Positions 35,553-44,101 of a DNA stretch of 64,000 bases are shown here, in pieces. This DNA is from Crambe crambe (taxonomy: Eukaryota > Porifera > Demospongiae > Poecilosclerida > Crambeidae), in NCBI GenBank assembly GCA_963924555.1, contig OZ004581.1, positions 7,789,338-7,853,337 on the forward strand. Direction: 5' to 3'. Position 1 is the stretch's first letter. Every line of letters begins with the position of its first letter. The notes beneath the pieces were generated by a model. That model was not told where the DNA came from. It did no database searches and worked only from the letters and a program-made list of their open reading frames with translations. A program made the position numbers and the translations under genes.

Positions 35553-36902
35553 GGTTTGATGGTTATTTTCATGGCATTCATCAGTGGGTCCCTCTGCTTG
35601 TTATCAGCTGCATTCACTACAAGCCACAAGGTTTGGTAAAATACAGATAATTAAGATCATGGGGGGGGGGGGGGGGGGGGGGGGGGGAGGGGGGTGGTGA
35701 GAGGGGAGGAGAAGGGGAGGAGAGGAGAGGAGAAGGAGGTGGAGGAGGAGAAGGAGGAGAAAGAGGAGGAGGAGGAGGAGAAGGAGGAGAAGGAGGAGGA
35801 GGAGAAGGAGAGAGGAAGGAGAGAAGGAGGAGGAGAAGGAGGGGAGAGGAAGGAGAGAAGGAGGGGGGAAGGGGGAAGGGGGAGGAGGGAGGAGAGGAGG
35901 GGAGAGGGAGGATGAAAAGAGGAGGACCTGAAGTGGCCAAGAATGGGTCTGACTATCACATATTTTCCCATTCTTGTATCTATTTGTATCTATTTACCTA
36001 ATATCTCATCAAAGATCTTGTAAAGTCCGGGTACAAAAGTCACCATACGTTTAATGATAGCATCCTTTTCATTGTCATACACGTACATCGGTTCCTTGGT
36101 CTCCTCGACAGATCCCACATAGGTGTCGGGACGGAGGAGGATGTGTTCCAACTGGGTCTTGCGCTGGTAGATGCGTTCAACCGAGAGTCTCTTCTTGCCC
36201 TTTTCATTGTCGTCCAGGCTGATAAATACGTCCTCCGGCTTCTCAATATGCTGTATATACAGGAAACAAATCAATCAGCATAATTATATCATTACTAGTT
36301 TTTTAGGCCATTAAAATTTTTCTTCTTTTTTTTTCATTGGCACATACACTCATCCTATGAAATGAGTTTTCATGAGTATTTGTGCACAGTGCAGTTTATG
36401 GTAAATAAAGACCAGATTTTCCATGTATTATATCCAACCTTCCCCCCTCTGAGGACAAGGATGAGGCTATGGACTAGGGCTCTGCTCAGAGCCACACTCA
36501 GGGCCTCTATCCACCAAACTGCAAGTTTTGGTGATGTGTTTGTTCAGCCGGAGTAGTTAAGCAGTGGGCTAATCACGAAGACCACATGAGCAGAAATATA
36601 AGGAATAGTATGCATGTGATAATTATAGAACCATGTGCTCATTTCAGGTTGGTAAAGGGTCAATAATTTGGAAACTCAAACCACATCAAAGGAAAGTAAA
36701 ATTGCCTACACCAGCCCAACTGAAAAATGTAGGGAGAACACTGCATTATCTTGAAAATTAATATAGCTAGCTATGGGGCATGTAATAGTCTAAACAAAGC
36801 TTTAGAGCTTGTAAGCCCTCCAGGGCCCGCCAGGAGGAAAAAACCCACACTCTATACTTATTCACTTATCAGACTTACTGTAGGTGCTTTACTCGTGGCC
36901 AT
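35553..36902 (-). CDS. TOP2: DNA topoisomerase II, first three coding exons only
   Basis: Minus-strand exons: 36902-36879 (MATSKAPT), 36250-35998, 35616-35553. They are joined by GT-AG introns in consistent phase (0 then 1). The peptide KRLSVERIYQRKTQLEHILL, then RPDTYVGSVE, TFVPGLYKIFDEIL and VNAADNKQRDP, is the start of the GHKL ATPase domain of eukaryotic topoisomerase II, including the Asn that binds Mg-ATP (VNAAD). The enzyme passes one DNA duplex through another and normally has about 1500 residues; only about 114 are encoded here. No following exon is recognisable before gene E, although the last exon ends in a good donor. It is therefore a truncated 5' fragment, or there is an assembly join between 34.2 and 35.5 kb. 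The first intron runs from 36251 to 36878; the second contains a poly-G/GGA tract. Confidence 0.75.
35660..35910 (+). repeat. Poly-G run followed by GGA/GAA-rich tract
   Basis: About 27 G bases are followed by about 220 bases of purine-only GGAGAAGG-type sequence, inside the second intron of the TOP2 fragment. It produces false proline/serine-rich frames on the minus strand. It is a plausible site for assembly error or genome breakage. Confidence 0.95.
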
Positions 36903-37156
36903 CTCCAAATACAGAGATCAAAGAACTCGAATAATTTCCTATCAAGCTCTCTCGACGTGTACAAAGTGAGTGATATACCAATATGCAGTGGACCGTGGTG
37001 GCGGGTTGATATTCTAAAAGATGCACACCCCTTTCATTCGTACTACCCGCCGTTTTTTTTACGCATGCGCTATCAGTTCATGGGCACTCCCAAGTTTTAC
37101 AGAAAATAAGAGGAGTAAATATGTAGCTAGGTAAACTGATGTGGTTCCACCATTGT
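36903..37156. promoter_or_regulatory. Probable TOP2 upstream region
   Basis: It lies directly upstream of the TOP2 ATG (minus strand) and contains ACGCATGCGC (37061-37070), a palindrome resembling the animal NRF-1 site, and a CCAAT-like CCAATATG. Site identity is by motif resemblance only. The far end abuts the 3' end of the first knottin-like gene. Confidence 0.35.
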
Positions 37157-37420
37157 CTAATTCTCAGCAATCTTTATTTCTATTGATTGATAGTTACTTG
37201 GAAGATCAGGAATGGGCCATTTAGATATCGGCCACATGCAGAAACCACTCTCAGTTCCACAGTCCAGGCAAAGAGCTTCATCACAGCATGGGATGATTGG
37301 TGCATGCTTAGAACAAGGCATTCCTGGCACCGAACATGAAGGTGGTCTTCCCTCTGTCAGTCTTGCTGCCATTAGTAGGAATGTTAGTGAAATGGAGACC
37401 ATCAGACATAAACGATTCAT
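37157..37420 (-). CDS. Small secreted knottin-like protein 1
   Basis: Single-exon minus-strand frame. I favour the internal ATG at 37420, which gives a signal peptide comparable with its neighbour (MNRLCLMVSISLTFLLMAA), over the ATG twelve codons upstream at 37456. The mature part reads RPPSCSVPGMPC, then PCC and further cysteines: C-x6-C-x8-CC-x4-C-x2-C-x6-C, seven in all. The C-x6-C-xn-CC-x4-C core is the inhibitor-cystine-knot spacing. Close paralogue of 38686-38886 (shared CSVPGMPC, IIPCC, E.GFC) with a longer C-terminal tail. Function unknown; knottins of sponges and venoms include channel and protease ligands, but nothing here shows an activity. Confidence 0.65.
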   Translation of the reverse strand: MNRLCLMVSISLTFLLMAARLTEGRPPSCSVPGMPCSKHAPIIPCCDEALCLDCGTESGFCMWPISKWPIPDLPSNYQSIEIKIAEN

Positions 37421-37456
37421 CACTGAATTAGCTAGCAATGTGGAGCTAATCTGCAA

Positions 37457-38685
37457 CTTAAATTATGTCACTTTGTTTCAGAGCTGTAGCTATAACACTA
37501 TAGCTAGCTAACTATCAAAAACTGTTCCCTTTCAAAGTCTGAAGAATAATTATTGCTAAATAGTAGCTTGCTATTCTTGGTCTAGCCACTAACTTATGAC
37601 TTCCTTTCCAAGAACAATAAAAGAAAAATGTATTGGACAATAAGTACATCCCATGATTATTATGGATATCTTCTTTAATACTTGTATACTAGCCCATAGT
37701 GTAGCTACTGAATCAATAGGATGTTTGGTCAAGAATGTGCATGTCCTTAGCTACTCTTTTGGCCACTGACTCATTACATTAAGGATGAGTTCACCAGCTC
37801 CTTGCATGGCTCCCTCTTCCTGCTGCTATAGCAAATTCATTAGCTATATCAGGGGTGGCTGAGGACCCAAAAAAGTTGGGGGGGGGGGGGCTCAAAATTG
37901 CGCATCGATGACTACTCCCGATGAGCTGTAATGATATTCATGAAGGTTTTGATTCTATACATGCAGTCACTAATGTACAATATCATTAGTGACTAGACAG
38001 TAGACTTTACTGCATGCTGCAGTTAGTCAATTATATAATGGGTCAAAAAAAGTGGGGGGCTCAGCCCCACCTGCTAAAAAGTGTGTGTGTGTGTGTGTGT
38101 GTGGGGGGGGGGGGGGCTCTAGCCCCTCTCACCCCCACCCTCAGCTGCCACGTATATAGTCCAAGGAGGCAACTAACCTATAACCTCAGAGGTGTATCCA
38201 CAGAATTTTGAGTTGTCCGGTGCCAGTGTGCTTGTGCGTGGAAATTTTCTGATCAGTAAAATTATGCTAGACTATGTGAATTTTGCAACAACAAAAAAAT
38301 GGATCATGATGTGGTCTGGTGAAAACCGGACGAACCGGAGTGGATAATGTCATTTCATAATATTATAGTAACACCTTAAGTCTGTCACACTTTATTATTT
38401 CTGAGACACCCAATAAAGTAAGAGGGGCTAGATGGCATGCTTTGCATGCTGTATGGTCATGGCCATATGGATAGTTACACCCCTGAACCTAAACTGTCAG
38501 AGTGAAACGAGGCATGGTATTTGGCACCATGGCGTGAGATTAATAAGTGTGCTAAATCTATAAAGTTTATCAGGTAATACAGTCATGATCATAATTATTA
38601 AGAATCGTATTGCACAGATATAGCTATAAAACTAGCTAGATACAAAGAGATATTCATCACTAGCTATTTTATGTTCTTTTTCGTT
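37457..38685. other. Spacer between knottin-like genes 1 and 2
   Basis: No exon seen. It contains short G runs near 37878 and 38102, a TG microsatellite at about 38081-38100, and two repeated phrases (GGGGGGGCTCA... and AAAAAAGTGGGGGGCTCAGC) that suggest an unclassified dispersed repeat. Confidence 0.4.
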
Positions 38686-38886
38686 TCATTGCTTGAGTAT
38701 CGGGTGAACGCAGAATCCATTTTCAGTTCTGCAGTCGAAGCAGATTGCATCCCCACAACACGGAATAATGGGAGAGAATGTCGAACAAGGCATTCCTGGA
38801 ACTGAACATCCGGGTGGCTTGCCTTCCACCGAAGTGACAGCCACTGCTATTAACAGAATTAGTGAAATGAAGACAAGAAACTTCAT
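38686..38886 (-). CDS. Small secreted knottin-like protein 2
   Basis: Single-exon frame of 66 residues. Signal peptide MKFLVFISLILLIAVAVTS, then a 44-residue mature region KPPGCSVPGMPC with spacing C-x6-C-x8-CC-x4-C-x2-C-x6-C. Seven cysteines leave one unpaired or available for a dimer. About half its mature residues are shared with the neighbour at 37157-37420, so the pair arose by tandem duplication. Predicted extracellular; activity unknown. Confidence 0.72.
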   Translation of the reverse strand: MKFLVFISLILLIAVAVTSVEGKPPGCSVPGMPCSTFSPIIPCCGDAICFDCRTENGFCVHPILKQ

Positions 38887-39484
38887 TATCGCTATGATGA
38901 GTGTGGAGCAATGATTGATCTTCCAGTTCTAGCTACAAGATTGAGCAAGTCACGAATTAGCAGATGGCAGCTCCAATTGTGAGCTACAGCATTAGCATAC
39001 TGATACATACGTAGCCTCTTCTTTCAGACAATAAAGTAACTATGGTTACAGTGCATGCTTTTTACAGTAACTAGCTTGCTAATAGAAATCTTCATTGCTT
39101 CCTCTACACAGTGAAAGAAGTAGCTAATAATAGCTAGCCTATCTTCTTTCTTATTGTTTTTGTACAGAGAGAGAACTCTATTGTCAAATTCTCTGTCTTG
39201 GCAACACTGAATAATGAATGAAGCCAGACACACTTTCTATTGATTCTCCCATTCAACCTATAGTTTGCTATAAATCATAAGGAAGGCACTCAATTTATGG
39301 ACTAGCTATTATTTAGGTCGAATAGCCAGCCATTTGAGGAGGGAAACTGAATTAACGCACATAGCTAGAGCTCAATAGTTAACTTTGAAGTGATTGCACG
39401 ATTCAAAGCAAAGAAGCAGATTTGCTATTAGCTATTGCAGTAACTGATTTTTTGTATTTATATAGCTAGCTATTTTGCATCAGG
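38887..39484. other. Divergent spacer between knottin-like genes 2 and 3
   Basis: No coding sequence recognised. Genes 2 (minus) and 3 (plus) are transcribed away from each other across these ~600 bases. A TATTTATATAG stretch about 30 bases upstream of the gene 3 ATG could be its TATA element. Confidence 0.4.
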
Positions 39485-39730
39485 ATGACATCAACAGTGA
39501 AGAAATACCTTGTCATTCTCGCCTCAATGGCATTTTTCTTGCAGCTGGCTGCTACATTAAACTTTGAAGAGGATGCGACTTGTCAAGACACAGCAGGAAT
39601 GCCGTGTTCCACCCATCCTGAGATCAGAAAGCCTTGCTGTGGTGGAATGAAGTGCAAAGAATGTGCACATGAATGTGTCTCACTCTTTGGTTTCTGCGTC
39701 TACTCAGAGTATATTGTTCCTGAACATTGA
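39485..39730 (+). CDS. Small secreted knottin-like protein 3
   Basis: Single-exon frame of 81 residues. Signal peptide ending near LQLAATLNF, then an acidic EED and eight cysteines spaced C-x7-C-x9-CC-x4-C-x2-C-x3-C-x6-C (AGMPCSTHPEIRKPCCGGMK in the middle). The GMPC and GFCV motifs tie it to proteins 1 and 2. The extra cysteine pair suggests a fourth disulfide. The stop lies only 240 bases before the start of the phosphoglycerate dehydrogenase gene on the same strand. Function unknown. Confidence 0.7.
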   Translation: MTSTVKKYLVILASMAFFLQLAATLNFEEDATCQDTAGMPCSTHPEIRKPCCGGMKCKECAHECVSLFGFCVYSEYIVPEH

Positions 39731-39849
39731 ATTTGAGGATAAGTTATATATGACTGTAACATTACCAATCACTGTGTAACATGTATCATTAGACTTACAG
39801 AATAATAATTACTCGATAGCTGGGGAGTCCTGTCCGGTAATTACCCGCC

Positions 39850-39881
39850 AATTTCCCGCGCGCATGCTCCACGGCCACGTG
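39850..39881 (+). promoter_or_regulatory. Possible promoter sites of the PHGDH gene
   Basis: TTTCCCGCG at 39852-39860 resembles an E2F site, and CACGTG at 39876-39881 is a canonical E-box. They lie 90-120 bases upstream of the PHGDH start codon in locally GC-richer sequence. Assignment is by motif only. Confidence 0.35.
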
Positions 39882-39970
39882 TACAACTCATGCTCACCAC
39901 GCAATTGCAATTAGTCTCGCGGAGCTAGCCTGACCTTTAACCTACTTACACCACTGCTGAAGACAGAAAA

Positions 39971-42900
39971 ATGGCCCTGGAACTGAACAAGGTACTTATA
40001 AGCGATTCGGTGGACCCTTCCTGCCGACAGATTTTGGAGGAGGCTGGGATAAGTGTGGACTACAAACCAGGCCTTCCCAAAGAGGAGCTACTCTCCATTA
40101 TCAAGGTAAATGTATACAATTGTAGGGTCACTTAAAGATGATTTCTCCTGGAAGGAGGAGGTGGTGTGCACCAAATGGAAGAACAGGTGGGAGGAGATGG
40201 GGAAATCCCCTTCAGTAAAATTTTTTCGAAGATGCTGGACTGTAGATAAACCTGATAGGTAGATATCTGAAAAGCCAATGAGATCACTGATAACTGGTGT
40301 GTGTTTTAGCCTTGCCAGATCTTTCTAGTGCCAAGGTCAAATTATCTGCAAATGCTTGAAGCTAGCTGGAGAAAAAATAGCCTGTTAAATATCAGGTTAA
40401 TTGCATTTATACTCTATGCTTATTCATGCAAAAGCTTTGTGAGCCTCGTGCATTGAAAGGGTGTTCTGCTCCTCCCTGAATAAGCATGGCCATGAAAAAT
40501 CTGTGTATTAAAAATGCCTTCTCAACAATAATCAAACCCCACTCCCCAATGCTTATTCTTGTCTGGGGACAAATGGGCCATGTTAAAACTTGTTTTTGTC
40601 TTCCAAAGATTTTGAGTATGATAGGCCAACATTAAATCTTCAAATTCCCAATCCACAGGATTACAATGCTCTTATAGTGCGTTCAGCTACCAAGGTTACA
40701 GAGGAGGTCATAGCGGCAGGGACACAGCTGAAGCTGATTGGACGTGCTGGAACTGGAGTGGACAATATCGACCTCAATGCTGCCACCAAGAAAGGCATTT
40801 TAGTCATGAAGTCAGTTCCTTGTATACTACAGTATACTACAGTAATTCCTTGTATATTACAGATATTACAGGTATTAGAGTCTAGCTGTGTCCTATGTTT
40901 CATAATGCCCTAAGGGCTAAGATTTACTGTTTAATCACTCACTAAACCACAGTTGTGAGGTTACCGTACCTTTTGTATTCTGTATCCAAACACATTACAT
41001 ATTGCTGAGTTTGAGGTGACCCTAATGACCTTTACCAGAAGTGAGCCGATGACCATAGCCATTTCTTTCTGCCTCCCTTCTCCCACCCCTCTCCCTCTCT
41101 CACCTCTCCCATCCCCTCTCCCTCCTCTTCTCCCCTCCCCTCTCCCCTCCCCCTCCTCTTCTCCCCTCCCCCCTCTTCTTCTCCCCTATCCCCTCCCCTC
41201 TCCCTCCCCTCCCCCTCCTCTTCTCCCCTCCCCTCTTCCCTCCCCCTCCTCTTCTCCCCTCCCCCCTCCTCTTCTCCCCTCTCCCCTCCCCTCTCCCTCC
41301 CCTCTCCCATCCCCTCCCCCCTCTCTCTCTCCTGTCCTTTATTTTCATCTGAGCAGTACTCCAGGAGGGAACACGATCAGTGCTGCAGAACACACTTGTG
41401 CCATGATCTGCTCCCTTGCCAGGTATGCATGCATGTGTAGTCCAAGGGGGTGGAGTCAGTGGAAACCCTCAATATGGAGTTCCTGATATGCAAGCACCAC
41501 ATTGATATTATCTGCTCAATTCTTGACCTTTTTTAAAAAAACACCAGCACAGAGCTGATCAACCACTCTGCCCTGAATTGAAATAGAGATTTTAATAAGT
41601 GGATGAGGAAACGTGATTGTTTTTCTGATTGCAGGAACATCCCCCAGGGTTATGCTTCCTTGATGTCCGGAAAGTGGGAGAGGAAGCAGTTTATGGGGGT
41701 GGAGCTGGAGGGAAAGACCCTTGGCATTATCGGGCTCGGAAGGATTGGCAAGGAGGTTGCCATTAGGATGCAGTCCTTTGGCATGAAGGTCAGTCTGCAT
41801 CTGGTGGGAACTCAATTTGATGGGTAAAGTTCTCTGTGCCAGAAAATAATTATTTCGTAATGATCAGCACCACGCGTGGATTAGCTTGGTAATGATGCAC
41901 TGTTTGGTATACAGTCTGCTTTCTAGGAAATGTCTGACCTGTTTTATAGGTACTGAATGTCACACATCCTATAATGATGACCATTACCAAACTGATCTAT
42001 GTGAGCCTATACTAATGATGACCATTACCAAACTGATCCATGTGAGCCTATAATAATGATGACCATTACCAAACTGATCCATGTGAACTGACCATTACTG
42101 AGCTTATCACATATTCAGCACTAAACTGTATCATATCATTATAATCTTGTGACTTATCATTCTTTTCTCTTTGTAGACGGTTGGCTATGATCCCATCGTA
42201 CCAGCAGAGGTGGCTGCCAGCTTCAACGTGCAGTTTATGGAGCTTGAGGAAATGTGGCCACTCATTGACTTTGTCACTGTGCACACCCCCCTCATACCCC
42301 AGACAAGAGGTACGTGGTCACATGATTGTCATGTGATATAGGATATCCATTCACTCATTGACTTTGTCACTGTGCACACCCCACCCCTCATTCCCAGACA
42401 AGAGGTGTTTGGTCACATGATTGTCATGTGATTTAAATGTGGCCAGTCATTGGCTTTGTCAATATTGGACATGTGCATGCAAAATTGGGAAATTTTCAAT
42501 GTTGATTAATGGTGATGTCCAACAATGGTGACATAAATTAACATGAAAATATAAACATGAATCATTTCCTGATTTGTAGTAAGCACATAATGGCCGTAAG
42601 GCCATACCAAATTGATTGCTTATTTCTCAGACTTTTGGAACAAAAATTTGACCAGGCCACCCGGAAAAACAATAATAAAATTATTTATTCAGAAGAGCAG
42701 AGTCTCCCCCAGCTGTACTTTCAAACAGGGTGCTTAAGTATATTCATGAGAATATAGTGCCATAGACCCAGCCCACTTTCTTTGAAGTTCTATATCCAAA
42801 CAGGGTGGCCCGCCCTGCATTTAGTATACTGGGGGGAAACACTGGAAGAGGTATAGCTGCATTAGAAATGCAAGTATGTTCATAAAACATCTCAAAGTTA

Positions 42901-44030
42901 AACATTAATGCTAAGAATTATATAATAATTATAATGTATAACTAAGATAATGAACTCCTTCACGACTTGCTGCCATAAGCACACTAGAAGCCGTTCTTGA
43001 TCATGATGGCCAATTTCTCTCTTCACTACTAGTTTTGAGGTAGACATACATTGCTACATCTGAACTGGTCACACAAGCTGATAGGAGCAGATGGGGGTGA
43101 CATCGTGGGTGTCGACAAACTTTTCATCTTTAGAAATAGCACTGTGAGATATTGTTTTATCTTCAAACTCTACAATCACCTACAAAAACACAGAGGTCAT
43201 GCTATTATGCTGGTTATCTTAAAAGAAAGAAGGCTCCCAAATGAGTCTTCCCATCCACACTTGACTATTGTCCTCTTTTTCACCACTTCTTGGCAGCACT
43301 TCACAACAATGCTCAACCACGTAAAAGTAGTATGATCAAGGGTCCTGATGATGTGGAGTCTGTGTGGACACTGAGCTACTGCTAGAGCAAGAGTTAGATG
43401 CGTGATCCATGCGCGTGCTCCTTGTGTGCATGCGCACATGGGGAAAGGAGGTCGAAAAGAAGAAAATTCGATTAAAAAAAAAACCAATCTCCAATAATTT
43501 TGACCCACCGGATCTGAGAAACAAGTAATCAATTTGGTATGGCCTAAAAGTGACTTGACTCATGTATTCATCCTCATGAATATTCATTGATCAATGGCAG
43601 CCAGATTCATCATTCCGTGAGGTATAGTTTTAAACCGTAATGTTATGATGCATGTCCAACCTCCTGATCCCTGGCCAAGAGGTTACATTGTCACATGATC
43701 AGCATAATTATGCTCAAAATTAATTTCCACAGAGTTAAAATGAATTACTTACCAACTAAACTTGTCAAGTGCAGTAAGCATCTGGTTTCCTTCACTGTTT
43801 GCAATTTTGTTATAGAGACTCTTAGACTACCAGGAATATAGAATGGATAGTTAGTCAGTGTGGGATTGCATAAGCTTTCGTCTGGTGTATTAAAATACAA
43901 TGAGGACCACCTGTATCCAGAGACCACCCTTCTATGAGACCACTTGGTTATGTTCCAAAAGTTGCATTTTGACCTAGAGGTGGTTGCTGTAAGCAGGTTT
44001 AGAATGCACATAGTTTTGTTGTTGTTATTT

Positions 44031-44101
<71 letters not shown>

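Noticed and set aside
35617..35971. Proline/serine-rich minus frames and Glu/Arg-rich plus frame
   Set aside because: Low-complexity GGA tract inside the TOP2 intron.
41016..41486. 156-residue proline-rich open frame
   Set aside because: CT-rich low-complexity sequence in a PHGDH intron, running into exon 3 in the wrong frame.
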